The notes beneath the pieces were generated by a model. The model searched no databases and was not told the origin of the DNA. It saw only the letters and a list, made by a program, of their open reading frames with translations. A program made the position numbers and the translations under genes. Shown in pieces: positions 13,501 to 28,500 of a DNA stretch of 64,000 nt. The stretch's first letter is position 1, and each line of letters starts with the position of its first letter. This stretch comes from Manis javanica (taxonomy: Eukaryota > Chordata > Mammalia > Pholidota > Manidae): assembly GCF_040802235.1 (NCBI RefSeq), contig NC_133164.1, forward strand, positions 114,036,302 to 114,100,301. The letters run 5' to 3'.

Positions 13501-16500
13501 ATACTATTTACACATCACAGGTAAGTCTTGTTTTCTTTTTAAAGAACCAAAATTCCCAGACATCCTTACTGACCAATCTGTTCCTGAGTTTAAGATATAT
13601 ACGGTTGCCCCTGGACAACATGGGGCTTTGGGGTGCCAACCTCCACATAGTCGAAAACCCTTAACTTTTGACTTCCCAAAAACTGAACTACTAATAGCCT
13701 ACAGTTGATGGGAAGCTGTACAAACTCATTTTGTGTGTTATATGTATTATATATTGTATACAAAAAAAGTAAGCTTACACTAAGTAAGCTTGAGAAAATG
13801 AAATGTTTTTTCAAACTGTTGCAAATCTCCAAAGAAATCTTCCAATATTTTTACTGAAGAAAATCTGCAAAAATGTGTGGACCCATGCAATTCCGATCTG
13901 GGTTGTTCAAAGGTCAACTGTAATTAGTTTTCGGGAGCCTACTAATTAACATGGAATCAATAAACTGTCTACGGGAAGAAAAATAGAGTCCAGTATTAGA
14001 TAGTATCAATATAATGGACCAAGAAAATACAATAACTTATGTTTTGAAATAAGCCCTGGTATAAATATCTTTTTAGACATACAGTATGACAACTATTAAT
14101 AAGGTTACAAAAAAGATTTTACTTACTATGGCATCTTTAACAATTTGTTTGGCCACTTGCTCTGGTTTGCAAACAGATGTGGTCTCTGAAATAAGACGAG
14201 TCTCCAGAGGCTAAAGGTGAAGAAAATAGATATACCAATACCGTTATTGCCCATTAAATCAAAAAAATAAATAATTCTTATAGCCCCTCCTCCCTCAGTT
14301 TATAAATAATTCATTTTCTATCTTTGAGAAGATTTCTGTCTTTAGAATTAGGTCCGTCTGGGTTCCAAATAGCATCTGTCTAGTTAGTATATACAGTTCA
14401 GCCCAGTAGCTGAAGCAAGGCAATGAGGCCCTGCACCCTCTGTGGGACATGTGTGGCGGGCGTGGCTCCAGCGTGGGCTACCAAAGCTAAAACAGCACAT
14501 CACAGAAAAACCCCATCTTTGAATTCTCACTGCTGGTCAAACACTTGATCGACAGCACGCAGAGCCCAGACCCTGTGTTGTGGGCAAGTCTGCTCCTCTG
14601 ACCAGAGTCTCTGTTCTGGCCATTGTGACCATCCTCCCACGCCAGCTGAGGGCCTGTGGGCTGCAGAGAGCTGAGGCCCGGGGCAGGGTCAGCCCCAGCC
14701 CAGCCCCAGCCCAGTCCCCGCCCAGCCCCCATTCAACAGCAAAAGTAGTTTCTTAAAGGACCTGCAGGGAGTCAAGTGAAGGGAACACGGGTGGTCCCTG
14801 GCACGGCTGTGTGCTCTTTACTAGGTGCCAGATCCCCAAATCTTAGCCTCGTGTTCTTCAAACATGGTTAAAGACCCATCTCGATTGCCACCTAGTTCAA
14901 ACCATCTTTCCTGAATTCTTAACTGGCAGTCATTTCTCGTCTTGTCTTTGAACATTTCTGCCTTAATATGTATTATAACTACATGTGTAGGTGCATTTTT
15001 ACCTCCTAAGTTCCTTGCGGGCAGGGTCTTTCTTCACTTGTTTTTTAATCTTTGTGGTGACATGCACAGATGTGCTCAAAAATTCTTTAAAAGGGAGTTT
15101 CAATTAGAAGTTCCAAAACTAAAGACTCAAAACTGCACAAAATTGTAAATTTTACCATGTAGCTCAAAAAAATAAAAATAAAAACCAGACTGTATTTTCT
15201 TAAAATAGAAAAGCACAGCACTTCAAAAAGTCAGGTATTTTGTGATGAACCCGAATTAAGAGAAGGGCTCTTTCTCTTTCTTTCTAAAGGTGCCACCCTT
15301 CATTCTCCAAGCCTCCGGGCAGGCCTAACCGCGAGGACCCCGCGGTTTTAAAAGCACTATGGCGCCCCCTACAGGGCCCACCCACCAAGGTAGAATTTTA
15401 TTTACCCAAAGTCCACCCAATGTTTTAATGGAGGGGGAAAAAGAACTTCACATCAAAATCAGATCTTCACAGGGAAATCATCACCCTTTGTCAGCTTTGG
15501 CTTCGAATTAAAGGACTGCTCACTACATGTCGCAAATCTGCTTAGCACTTCCCTGCTTATTCTAAGACAGGGCACTTGGCTTAAATCTACTTCTTTGAAA
15601 TAGTAGCAATTTTAAAAGGCAGAACAAAAGAGAAATGAACAGGGAAGAAAGTATGATCTAAATTTTATGATCTACATCATAAACATCTTTTTGCAAATAT
15701 ACAGTCTCCGGAGATAAGTGCCAATTTTTATGCTGTGGACATTCACACTTACTAAGTAAGCATCACTATAAAAGAGAAGAAAACCAATTAGTGCCAGTTC
15801 AAGGGGATAAATTCTGATCGGCTTCTTTCTTCTCCACCTTGTTTGCTCAGAGAGTGTCCATAATGTGTCAAGACAAAAGAGGAGATTCCTTTGAAAGACG
15901 TGCACGATTTAAATGTTTAAATGCAGCTCAGGGTGACTCAAAGTCACTGTATACAATTCCCTGTCCAGGGGAGATAAGCACTATGGAGAGAAATAAAGCC
16001 AGGGAGGAGCCCAGTGCACGTCCCAGGGGAGCGACGTTTGAGACACAGGAAGTCAGGGAAGTCTTCCCTGAGGTAATGTCTATGCAGAGATGGACAGAAG
16101 CGAGGGAGGAGCAAGCCACTGGACTATCCAGAGAGAGGACGGCGAGAGCAAAGCCCAAGGTACAGACAGGGCTTGGGTGTGGCCGAGAGCAGGGGGAGAA
16201 AACGCTTGTGGGTCTGGCCGGGGCCCAGACGGTGAGGAGCACGGCAGTCGCCCTCCAATGCAGAGCCAATGCCAACACAAACGCTAATTCTAACAAGTTA
16301 ACTAATATGAAATAAAACAAAAAATTCAGTTTTTTGAAAGAAACTCAATTTTCTGACTGATGAAAATGATGGCAGGCTGAAGGGTGGGAAGACAGAAAAT
16401 CAGAAAGAGGTTGAATGTTAAAGACAACGGGATGTGGGGAATGCTTACCTTTGTTTTGTTTTCTTCTGCAAACCCAGGGGTGTCTGTGTCTGGTGGGTAG

Positions 16501-19500
16501 GCAACTGTGACATAGACGTTATACGGCTTCACCTGCATTTCAGAAACAACAGTTAACTCTTCAGTAAATAATACAATTTTGCATCCTCCTTACCGACCTA
16601 CACTGGCTGCCAGGCAACTGTTATAAACACTGCCCCGATCTTCTCAAAAGGTGGTAAGACCAACAAGGTGATTCTGTAAGCGGAGAACTACCACCAAGTC
16701 AGGGAATTCCTCTCCATGAAGATCATTTAGAATTAAAGGCAAAGAGCTCATGCTAACCTCTCCCCTGTGATGAGCAGAGACCCAAGGCCCTGTCCATGAT
16801 GAAGGCAGATGGTTTAATAGGAAGGCGACCTGTTCTTCCCCCAGCCCCTGCACACCACTCAGCCTGAGCTCACAGCCATGCAATAGGTGTGCTTCTCCAC
16901 CGTCAGACTGAAGCACGGCTGCTTCTGGAACTCTCATTATATTAATTTCATCTATAAAGTTTGTTGAAATCATTCAAACCTCTTCTCTTCTGCCCTTCCT
17001 GTGCCTCCACAGACCCAGGTCAAGAGCTGCACGGAACCCCTGAGAAGCTTGCCTGCTCAGGAGCTCCCTTGATAGCCGGCCCTGCCTATTAGGGGTGAGT
17101 CACTTCCTCGTCCACAAAACCAACAAACAGGATTCTCCTGGGGTGGAACCCCAAGTCAGACAAGCCGAGTCCCTCCCCAGCAAACCTAGTTTATCTGTAG
17201 AAACCCCTGCCCAGCTTCTCCTGACAGCTATCTCGCCCTACCTGGAACTCTACCCAGAACAGTTTCTCAGCTTGTTTACCTCGCTGTTGTTCTCCACATA
17301 TAAACATGACCCCAACAATTCCAGAAGATTCTCCTGCTAGTCAGCAAGGACACACTCTTCACAAAGACCCTGCTCTGCAGCGCCCTGCCCACACTCTTAC
17401 ATCGCAGTGACTCTTAGCAACTCTAAGGGCAAAGGTCCAGCCCATCAGAATCTCTGCTATGACTTGTTTGCTCCTGGCTCCCTGGTTGACCCCAGGGAAA
17501 CACCCCGGGGAGCTGGCAGTGGGCAGGCAGGGGGCAGAAAGGCAGGCCATTGTGTGTCTTCAGAAGACTGGGAAGTGACGATACTGCTTCCTCAGGCGAC
17601 AGCCTCTGGGGGTACCCCAGGGTCCCAGCTGTCCCAGCAGCCCTTTGTCTCCCTCGCTCCCTCTGCGAAGCATAGTTCCAAAGGCTGTGGGAGGAGATAG
17701 AAGGTTCAGGAGAGGCATGAGGGCTGGAGATCCTGGCCAGCCATCCTGGAGAGCGCAAATACAAAGGGCAACGTCTTTATCGGTACCCAGGGCGCCTAGG
17801 GTGCAGAGAGCTCATTCACTCAGCGTCGACAGGGCATGCAGCCTCTAGGCCCGGTGGTGCTCATACACAGCTCTGGATTCAGGTCAGGCAGTGAGGTTGA
17901 TGAGCAAGTGATTTTGCTTACACTTGTTTTCGAGATCATGACTTTAAAGACCGTCTCCCATAGCCCCGCCCTCTGCTGGGGACAGATCAGGGAACACCAC
18001 CGCCAGAAAAAGCAGGAAGTGGTCATCAGCCAGTCCACGTGGAGGCTGAGCCAGCCGCTCAAACAGGGTCACTGCTGCACCTCCTTGCTGCCCCTCACCC
18101 CAGAATAAGGACGGACTGCAGTGCATAAGCTAACGAAACACAGCATTTTTCAAACTCAAGGTGATGGCTGAGATACCAAATAGTTAAAACAGCTTTTCAA
18201 AGCAGCTTTCTCCTGGGGTGGGCACAGATGGTCCATGCTGGGAGAAACCTTTCCAGGTACTGGTATCCTCTCCATAATCATGGGGCCAAAAGACTCTCTC
18301 AGCCCTTGACTGCATACCTCCAGTGACTGGTAACCTCAGCATTCTATTTATTCATCCAATGAGTACTTACTGAATTACTGCTGTGTGCCAGTATTGTTCT
18401 AAGAGCACAGCATAAGGATGTGAACAACACAGAGTCCCTGCCTTCTTGGAACTTAGAGCCTCCTGAAACTCTAGGCCAAATAATCTGCTAAAATCAAAAT
18501 GCACTAAACTCTATCTACACTTTCCTTTAATCAATTAGCCCCATAATCACAGCAAAAGGAAATGAGGTGAGTTTGGCTTCAGTTGTCCTTGCGAAGGCAG
18601 TGCTGACTCCTAGAGGTCACCACTTGTCTCAGAATGTCTAAGCAGGGACGTCACTGACCCCTTGCTTACCCAGCACCTGTCGGCTTCGCGGGGCTTCTCT
18701 GTCCTCCACTCTGCCTGACTCACATCTGACTGTCATATCTTCCCTTCCACTTGGCTTCAGCCTCAACCAGAAAGACAACCACCTGCTCAAGAACTGATTT
18801 ATTATCAGTAAATCCATACCAATCCCACCTAAGCTGTGTTGTTCCTCATTCCATCACAACAAAGTCAAGGGGGCTGGAGAGAGCACAGAGCTTCTGCCGT
18901 GAAGCTCAGTGTAAGCCTGAGCTCATCTGCACCCTGTGGTGGGAACAGATGGAATGAGCAGATCGATGGAATGGGGGCACGATCGGGACAGGGGAGAAAG
19001 GAGGACACCTATTTCTCTTTCACTTGGTCTCTGCTACCACTTCTCTGGCTGTAACCCACCTCAGAAGTGTGCTTTCCAAAAAGATTAACCTTTGAAATCT
19101 TTAAATGATGTATTTGTATCTAAAAGACTGACTTTAAAAAAAAAGAAAGAAAGAAAGACACAAAAAAATGCAACAAAGCATTCTTTCAAAATGATTCATT
19201 GTACATAAAACATTTCTAGGATCCTGCTACAGTTCTGGGGCATGGGGTTGGGTAGACAGAAAGATTTATGCGTGAATTAAACCAAAAACGACTATCGAAA
19301 GTGCTTTGAGTTTGAGTAATTTTATAAGGTCTGATTCGTTCACAGAAAACAGAGCACATCCACCCTGGCAAAACAGACTGAATTATCCAGGTTTCAAAAA
19401 CACACATTGAAGTTTGTAGGGAAACACTGTTTTGATGCAAGACCTATGAACGACCGATTTTGATTACTGAATTTATTTCACCCAAAACCTATTTTTCATG

Positions 19501-22500
19501 GTACATGTTTACTTTTTGTTTGTTTACATGAGGACATTTTTAATGGAGCCCAGCTATGGCTAGACACCAAGCCGACCTGCAAGACCAGGCCAGCTCCTTG
19601 CAGCAGGTGAGTCACACCTGTCACACCTGTAGCACGTGAGTCACACCTGTCACAAAGAGGTTGCAGGCAGTCTGTGTATACTAGCAACTCACTTTCTTTT
19701 CGCTCTTCTTTATTAACCATCTCTGTTATACCTGAAGTGAAAACAGGCCTCCCAGATACACTCTCTGCCTCAATTCGTGAATCCTAAAGTATCTCTGCAA
19801 GGTAAGGCTTAGGGACAAAAAGCTCCAAAGAGCAGGTAGTTCATTTCCAAAACATCCCTTCATCGACTAGGTACCTGAGACCAAAGCGAAGGGCTGAGGC
19901 AACCAGCAAGATGATTCAGGCAACTTCTGACCTGAATTACAGCAACATCTGCTGCAGAAGAGAAGCAGACAGGGTGCCACAAGGCGGAGGCCAGAGGTAT
20001 GGGCTTTGCTACCACTTCTTTCTCAAAGTAATGATGTGGCTTTGAACAACTTAATGAACTTACTGAAAACTCAGTTTTCTTGTCTATAAGGTATAATAAT
20101 ACCATCTGCCTCACACATAGTCTACAAAATTTATAAAAATAAAATGGTTATTCACAAAGAGACTTTCCAAAGTAAAAATTGCAAAATAATTCCCAATATT
20201 CTTGTTTGAATTTTACCTTTTGGCCAAACCTACTACAATGACCTATTATTGATTAAGAGGACTCAATAGGTTAATGAAAATGAAATTTGTGGCTAGTTCC
20301 TTTTGGATGAGAAAGGCACAGTATATCAGTCTCTAAGCGGTACAGCAGGATTCTGTCACTGATGGGTCAACTCTTCTGTGCTTCAATGTCTGTTCAATAT
20401 CTAGGCAGCATGACACTGTCACACACCATTGAGGGCTCTTTCAGGGATTTTCTAAATCAGGGGTCAGCCAACTATGGCCCATGAGACAAATCTGGTCCTC
20501 CACCTGTTTTTATAAATAAAGTTTTATTGGAATACAGCCATACACATTCATTTACAAACTGTACATGGCAGCTTTCCTGCTATCACAGGAGACTTGAGTA
20601 GTAACTTGAGTAGTAGTGGACACCATCTAGTCCTCAAAGGCTAAAATATTTACTATCTGGCCCATTACAGAAGAAGTTTGGCCAACTCCTGATATAAATC
20701 AAGCGGGATCCCTAAATCACACTCTTACTGTATATAAGAAGGCTGGCTACAGTGAATTCTCTTCTGGGCTTTTAACATCATGACAAAGTGTCATATTTCA
20801 GTATACACTACAATCGGAGGAATTTTACATTGCATTTCCAGTGTAGGATTTGGGGTAGATAGGTGTGGTTCTCTCTAAGCATAACTGTGACAACACAAAA
20901 GTCGGCTAAACATGTCTGAGGTGTAAGGTTGTCACGTCCTGACAAGCACTTATTTTGGTGCTAATCCTAACCATACCCTTCTTCCAAAACATGTTAAATT
21001 AACTGTGAAAATAAAAGGCATTCACTGTCATCAATATTTTTTTAAAGACATTAAAATATAAGTATTATGAGAACCAAATGATATTTTTAATCCAACCTTC
21101 TGATTTCACAGATAAGGAAACTGAGACCAAGTTAAATGATTTGTCTAAAAACTATGAGTGAGACAGTAGCAGATTTCAGCTCTTCCCTCAAACACATGCT
21201 CATTGTATTATTCAGTCATAAAGAGCAGATCTTTTGGTTAAAGAAACATCTGTAGAGAATAAACTATCTAGTTAACCTAATACATACTCATATAGGATCA
21301 GCCCAATAATACTATGAGGATATTAGCAGTACTCTGTGTATTAAATTAAGCGAGTAAAAACCTCACAACAATTTTGCTTCTGTCGTAACTCTAATTTTTA
21401 TGTCATGAAAAATATTAACTGCAAAATGCAAGGGTTGAGCCAATTCTCTTTAATGTCCAATCTACAAATGTCTAACTTAATACAAGAACATGTGTGAAAA
21501 AGCTACAAAACTGAAGGAAAATGTAGGTCGCCGAGCTGAGAAATAAATGTGTTACTGAATACAGCTTTTACCTCCATTTGCAAAGATTCTGCCAATCCCC
21601 TGATGGCAAACTTGGACGAGGAGTAGGCCGTGAAGCCGAACAGCCCCAGCTGCCCCGCCTGGGAGGACACAAAGACGATCCTGCCCACCCGGCGCTCCTT
21701 CATGGTGGTGATCACTGCTCGGCTGGGGTACACGCTGCCCAGGTAGTTGACGCTCATCAGCCTCTGTGGGGAACAAGGGGGCCAGGTGAGGAGTGTGCAG
21801 CGTCAAAGCCTCAGGGCTGAGCCCCGCGGGAATTCTCTCTGCTCTCCAGACCTGCATTCTTCAACGGAGCCTAAGTGACTGGGAGCTCAGCAGAATTGCT
21901 GAATGAATGAATGATTAAATGATCCTGTAAATAGGCTGTGATGCTTGGAGTCTACCTTCTGAAGCCTGTTTCAAACTAGTCTTGTCTTCTCACAGTGGCA
22001 ACAGCAGTTACGTTTTTGCTGAAAACTGGTCAAAATCAGTTTTCTCCTTATAAAAAGCACCCTGCATTTTGCAGGTACTACTTTTTGAAAGACAGTTTCA
22101 GGAAAGAGCTTCCAGCATTTCCAGCCCTGTGGTTCTATGCTCCGGAGGACCACAGGAGACGAGGACAGTGGCTGACAGCATGGACTATGGGTTGAAGCCT
22201 TAGCTCCACCACTTTCTCCCTGTCTGATGAAGAAAAAGAAAGTCAGACCCTCTATTTATTTCCACAGCTGAAAGAAGGGTTACTATCTGTACTTTCTCAG
22301 AGGGCTGTTGCAAGGGCTGAAAGCGGAAACACAAGTGCCAGCACACCCTCTGACCCACAGGAAGTACTCAGTGAACGGTGGCTCTCACAGCTTACACAGG
22401 CACCAAGAGTGTATTTTCCCTTCATCCCAAGAACTCTTAGAAGCCTTGCATTTTAACTTGAAAAATCTAAGAATACTTGCCTTAAAATGTTGCCTTATTA

Positions 22501-25500
22501 AAAGTCTTGGGAAAGTATAAGATCTGTCACCATGTGAAACCAAACACTCCGCTGGGGCACACAGAGTCAAACATGAAATGTAAACTCAACGGAATGTTAG
22601 CTGACTTAGAAATGACGGCCAGAAACACAAAGAGAACAGGGGAAAGTATTTATTCTGTAAGTTTAAAAAAGACAGAGGGAAGGCTGTATTTACAGTGTGA
22701 CTATTTCAGGTATTAAATAAAACTGCACGTGCAAAGGTGCAAAACCAGTCACACATACAGAAAACTGTGATTGTGTTGGGAAGCTGGGAATTTCCATGTT
22801 TTTCCCAAAAATGCCCTTTCAGATCATTATATTGTTCTGGTAAGAAAAATGCTCTAAAAAAGTATTTTAATAAAGATGCCACACTGAACCCAAGTGTAAA
22901 CCTCAGTCAGCTCCCTGGATAGACCCCACTAAAATCTCAGTAAAAATATATATGTATATTTTTTAAGACAAAAATCCACAAGAACAAATAGGGAAAAAGG
23001 TAACAGCATAACATCTGGGAAGTTGAACATCAGAAGACGAGTGATAACTAACTTAGCAGAACGCTGAATGCTAAACAAGGAGAAGAGAAACTGAAGTGCA
23101 GAGTGTACCACGAAACCCCTAAAAGGCTCAAGGACACGTATCTCTGGGGGCAAGAGTGTGCGCATGCGGCTAAAAGGGGCAGGAGTACTGACTAAGCCTG
23201 TTTAAAAAAGCCAAATCCACAATCATAATCGGAGAGTACATCCCCCCTCTCAATAACTGACAGGGTAACTGGACACAGATCAGTGCAGATGCCGAAGACC
23301 TGAACTATGTTATTAGACCTGACCAATACTGAGAGAAAATACCACACAAGACAGACAGCAGAATATTTGCTCTTTCCAAGTGCAAGTGTAATGGCGACCA
23401 GACAGACTATATTCTGTGCCATAAAACAAGTCTCAAAAAAATGTACAAGGACTTAAGTTATACAAAGCATGTTTGTTGACCACGACATGACTGAATTGTT
23501 AATCAGTCAGAGAAAAATCCCCCAAATACTAGAAACTAAATCATACACTTTATAACGCAAGGGCCAAAGAAATGAAAAGGAGAATTTTAAAATTATTTGA
23601 ACTGAATGAAAGTGAAAACACAAAGTATCAAAATTTGGGGGGTGATGTTAGAGGAAGATTTGGGTAGAAATTTATAACACTAAATATCTGTATTAGGAAA
23701 GGAAAAAAGCTTGAAATCAATGTCAGCTTCCACCTAAAAAGAAACTGTTAAAAGAGGAGCAAATTAAAACAAAAGCAAACAGAAATAAGGAAGTAATAAA
23801 AATAAGAGAGGAAATAAATGAAATAGAAAAATCATAGAAAAATCAATAAAAGCTACTGGTTATGAGATGGTCAATAAAATCGATAAACTTCTAGTCATAC
23901 TGGTCAAGAAAGAGAAAGGACATATTTTATCAATATTAAGAATGAGGAAGGTAACATCACTACAAACTCTTTGGATATTAAAAGGAGAATAAGAGAATAT
24001 GATGAGTAACTGTGCCAATAAACTCAATGACTTAGGTGAAGCTGACAAATTCCTTGAAAAACACAAGTTACCAAAGGTCACTCAGAAATAGATGAAAAAT
24101 ACAGATACAACCTATGTCTATTAAGGAAATTGAATTAAACCTAGAAAGCTTCCCACAGAGAAAACCTCAGTCTTCACTGGTGAATTCCACCAAACATTTA
24201 AGAAAGAATAATACCAATTCTATACAAATTTTTCTAGAAAACTGAAGAGGAGAGAATATTCCCCTACTCGTGCTATGAGGCCAACATGACCTCTATACAA
24301 AAACCAGTAAATAACATTATAAGAAAACAAATATCCCTCAAGAACACAGAAAACATATTAAATCATAACAAAGTGGGGCTTATCCCAGGAAGGCAAGGTT
24401 GGTTTAACATTTGGAAATTAATTAATGTAATTCACCATATTAATAAACAAAAAAGAAGAACTCTATGATCATCCCAACAGATGCAGAAAAAGCATCTGAC
24501 AAAATCAATATCATTTCTTATAAAAACTCAGCAAACTAGGACTAGAACTCAACTTTATAAAGTCATCTACCAAAAAAACAAAGACAAAACTATAGCTGAT
24601 ATCACAGTTAATAGTAAAAGATTGAATGCCTTCTTCCTAAGATAAGGAATAAGACAAGAATGTCTATTCTCACTGCTTTTATTCAACACTATACTGGAAA
24701 TTCTAGCCAGTGTAATAAGCATATACAGAAGAAGTGAAGCTGTTATAGATGACATGATCTTGGATGCAGAAAACCCAGGGAGCACTATAATTAAATTTAA
24801 CAAGACTGGAAGATCAATACATAGAAATCAATTCTATTTCTCTATATTAACAATAAACACTCAGAAACTGCAATGAAAAACAGTACCATTTACAATTGTA
24901 TCAAAAACATGAAATACTAAAATGCCATGTGCAAGACCCATGCACTAAAAACTACAAGTCACTGCTAAGAGAAATTAAAGAAAACCTAAGAAATGGAGAT
25001 AAATACTATGCTCATGGGTTAGAAGACTCAATATTGTTAGATGTCCATTCTTGCCAAATATCTATAGAGAATGTGAGCTCAGTCAAACACAAAAATAACT
25101 ATCCTGAAGTACATAAAACAAGATACAACTCCAATAAAGATAGAACCATTAAAAAGGAAAATCAAGGGACGTGTGCTGGCATTCCCCAAGAGCACCCCCA
25201 GTTTTGGTGATGCATTGGAAGGCTTCACAGGACTCTGTACATAGTTGTACATATGACTAAGATTTATTACAGTGAAAGACACAAAGCGGAATCAGCAGGG
25301 GCCAAAGGCACCTGGGTCAAAGCTCAGAGGAAATCATGTGCAAGTTTCCAAGAGTCCCCTCCCTGGGGAGTCACACAGGGCGTGCTCAAATCTCCCAGCA
25401 ATGAGTTGTGACAACACATGCAGGTATTGTGTCCAGGCAATGTGAACCTTAGCAAAATTGAAGCAAATCAAAACAATGCAATCAAACAAAACAACATAAG

Positions 25501-28500
25501 TAACGGAATTCATTTTAAGTAAAAATGAACTCGTATCTTGCGAAAAGGTATCCCATGCGGCACTGGGTGTTCTGAGCAGCTCTCTGATGAAGAGGCTGTA
25601 CCGGGCCGCCCACAACCGAAGCTCCAAGCACATCCAGACAGCACCATCTCTTGCCTTGACACCCTGATGGCTCCCAAGTCTCCCTGACAGCAGCCAGAGA
25701 GAGCCTTTCAAAGCCAAGTGCAGATCACACTACTGCCTCACTTAGCTTAACCCCCTTCAAAGGTTGGGGACTAAAATCCAAACCCTCAAGGCGGCCTTCA
25801 AGGCCCCAGCAGATCTGGGCCCTTCCTTGAGTTTGCCAAGCTCTTCCCACCCTGGGGCCCTACCAGCTGATGCTCTCCCACCTGGAATCTCTTCTCTGGT
25901 CTCTTTGCACCCATCTTCAGGTCTCACAGCCCCGAGGCTGGGTCTCCCAAGCCGCCTCCGGGAGCCTCTGCCCCTCGCCCCTTTTCCTTCCCCGCAGCCC
26001 CTAACCAGGCTGAAGCTATGCACTTATCTGCCTGCTCCTGCGGGGCCCGTCTCCCTGCCCTGAGCCAAGACTTTATTTTCTCGCTCACCTTGGTAACCCC
26101 AAGACCCAGAATAATACTTAACAAGCCAGAGGCTTTCTCAAGTTGTTTGTGAATGAAGAAAACGGGCAGGACAACATTTACCAGCCTCGGCCCGGGCAAC
26201 GCACATGTGCACATTGTGACCCCCAGCCCGCGCAGGCCATGCAGGCAGAGTGGACGGGTGGAGGCTGAGGCTCCAGGCCAGAAACATGATTAGCCTGAGA
26301 CCCCACAGCGAGTAAACAGACTCAAAGCCACTAAAGCTAAGATTTAAAACTGGTTTAGTCTGATGCCTGATTCCACCTCTTTTTCTCCCGGGCCGTGCTG
26401 CTGAGGAGCAGAGGAACTGTAGTCCCTGTGGGTGACCCCAGGTGTGGGAAAGAAAGGAATTGTGGGTTGTTATTTTTTAAAACCAGAGAGAGCAGGAAGG
26501 AAATCGTGTGAATGGGAGACCAAAGTTGAGAGTAAAGTGAGTTTGCAAAAAGGTTAGAACTGGCAATTTTATATTTCAACATGCTTCATATTCTACATGC
26601 ATTTGTTACTTCTCCCTTCATCTCACCTGCTTCACATCTCCATGGCGTGGACACCCACACAACACACTCACCTGGTATTATATACTTTGCTGGGTCTATT
26701 CCTGCTCACAGTTCTGTGCCTCCACAAAACAGTCCCTCGATTACCTTTGCACATCCCTACCTCTGCCCCCCACCCAACTCCCCCCACCAAACAGAACTGC
26801 CCAGCTTCCCAAAGTCCTGGCTTTACAACCATGGATTTTTTATTACAACCATGACACTACTTACACCTCGATCCTCTCTTTGCCCTCGACCTTCAGCCCG
26901 GGGGAGTCTGCTCATGCTCCCCCCATTATCATCCTTCACATGCCCACCCACAATACACACACACTCACACACACACCCCTACTTCTCTTTGCTGGCCATC
27001 TCTGGCGTCTCCTTCCTCACCATTTCATGCGCAGACCACCACTACAACTATTTCCCCCAACCGATTCTTACACAGCTGTTGAAATACTTTTCAAAATCTC
27101 CCTTTGGTTACTAACAGGTAAAGGTATTCAGGTCCAAACACCTATCTTTTATGCGTAAGTGATAAAGGAGCTGTAAAACACTTGAGTCCCAGGTCTCGGG
27201 GGTCTCGGGGTGGGTTCACATCTGTCACCACTCTGCCTCCATCTACATCTGAACTCTCCAGACTTGACTCTGAATCACAGTTTATGGTGTTTTCCCACAG
27301 TGCACCTGAAGCCAGCCATCTGCTCCTGCCCCAGCAGTCTGCTTTTCTGTAAAAGGGGAATGTCACTTAGCTTCGCAGAGTAAAGTACTCAAACCCACCA
27401 CTATGAAGGCTCAGCATAGTAACAAAACATCAGGAAAAAGATGGCTGATACGACGTCAACTAAAAACATGTTTTGCACCTAAGGATTTCAAATCTGATGT
27501 CCATTTATTTAGAGCTAAAATAAATTTACTAAGAGAGGTTCTAGGTCAAACCAGTTTAAAAATACAAACCAAAATAATGCTTTATTTTTTTATCTTGATT
27601 TGAAAAATCTACCCATCTTTTAGCTTACAAAGAAGTCTCTTACCATATGGCCTCAGTGAATTGTCACAGGAATCCGAGTTGCACCGGAGGTTTCATTCCC
27701 ATTTACGGCTGGGGAAGAAACCAAGGTCTATAGAGATTTGTTTAGCCTCAAGGTCATGGCACTGGCACCAAAACCTTCCTCTAGCTATCTAAAGTTGCTA
27801 TTAAATCTGAATGCATTTCACCTGTAAAGCTTTCACCTTTATGGCTTTGTTCTGCTTTTAGAATATGCGCAACCTCAATGAGCAAAAATCAAATATTTAC
27901 TTACTTCGAAAGTGCTAACTTCAAGATCTTCAAATTTTCCTGCAAGTGACATTCCCGCACAGTTTACAAGCATGTCCACTGGGCCCAGTTTCTCCTGTGC
28001 CTGGGAAGTTCGTCAGGGCAAGCATTATAAAAGGGAAAAGAGGACTCACTTAGTAGCAAATCAGTGCCATTAAATAAAATCCATGTAACTATTAAACCTA
28101 CAGGGAAGATTTACCACTTCCAAGTCACATACTGAAATGACAAGAACCACAGAAAGGTGAGCAAATTATTTCCAATCAGCCCAACTTCTTACTTGTTTCA
28201 TGACATTCTCTACTTGGTTATAGTCTTGAGCTACGTCAACTGATATACAAAGCACCACCTGGAGAAAAAGAAAAAAGTCATCAAAGCTATGCAGTGTCTA
28301 AAAGTGTTTTTAAAGAAATTTTTTTCAGTTAAAGGCAATTCTTTCCGATAGGGAGTACAATTTTGGATATACAATTACAGCATTTGAAACCTGCTAATAA
28401 TGTGATTTGTAGAACCGAATTTTCTGGGCAGCTTTCATAGAAAATCATTTTGAACAAACTCAAAAGCATGTTTCAAGAAATATTGTCAAAGAAAACTTGC

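Larger units (their letters stand above)
14211..16448 (-). other. KDSR: KDSR intron 7
   Basis: A 2.2-kb intron. An L2 3'-end fragment lies at about 14,870-15,065 and an antisense L2-like purine-rich fragment at about 15,945-16,230. A short G+C-rich patch near 15,320-15,390 has several CpGs. Confidence 0.85.
16533..21571 (-). other. KDSR: KDSR intron 6
   Basis: A 5.0-kb intron with an antisense L2 fragment, two MIR-like fragments, a hAT-Charlie element and a short tandem duplication (listed separately). The stretch 16,650-18,300 holds nothing I can assign. Confidence 0.85.
21764..27904 (-). other. KDSR: KDSR intron 5
   Basis: The largest KDSR intron (6.1 kb). It is mostly repeat: MIR (22.2 kb), an L1 ORF2 relic (23.2-25.2 kb), an LTR fragment (25.2-25.45 kb), L2 (25.75-26.0 kb), and antisense MIRs (26.25 and 27.65 kb). 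A pyrimidine- and CA-rich stretch at 26,600-27,010 has chance open frames only. Confidence 0.85.

Noticed and set aside
15839-16315. A 158-codon plus-strand open frame in intron 7 with an overlapping minus-strand frame
   Set aside because: It coincides with an antisense L2 fragment; purine-rich composition explains the absence of stops.
21503-21571. Extension of KDSR exon 6 reading past the GT
   Set aside because: The open frame continues about 20 codons, but exon 7 continues the conserved protein exactly after donor 21,571, so the extension is intron.
24286-25210. Several open frames of 60-100 codons around 24.3-25.2 kb
   Set aside because: Fragments of the decayed L1 ORF2 relic; not independent genes.
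26581-27114. A 177-codon plus-strand open frame in intron 5
   Set aside because: The region is pyrimidine- and CA-rich, so the translation is Ser/Pro/Thr/His low-complexity; no recognisable domain.
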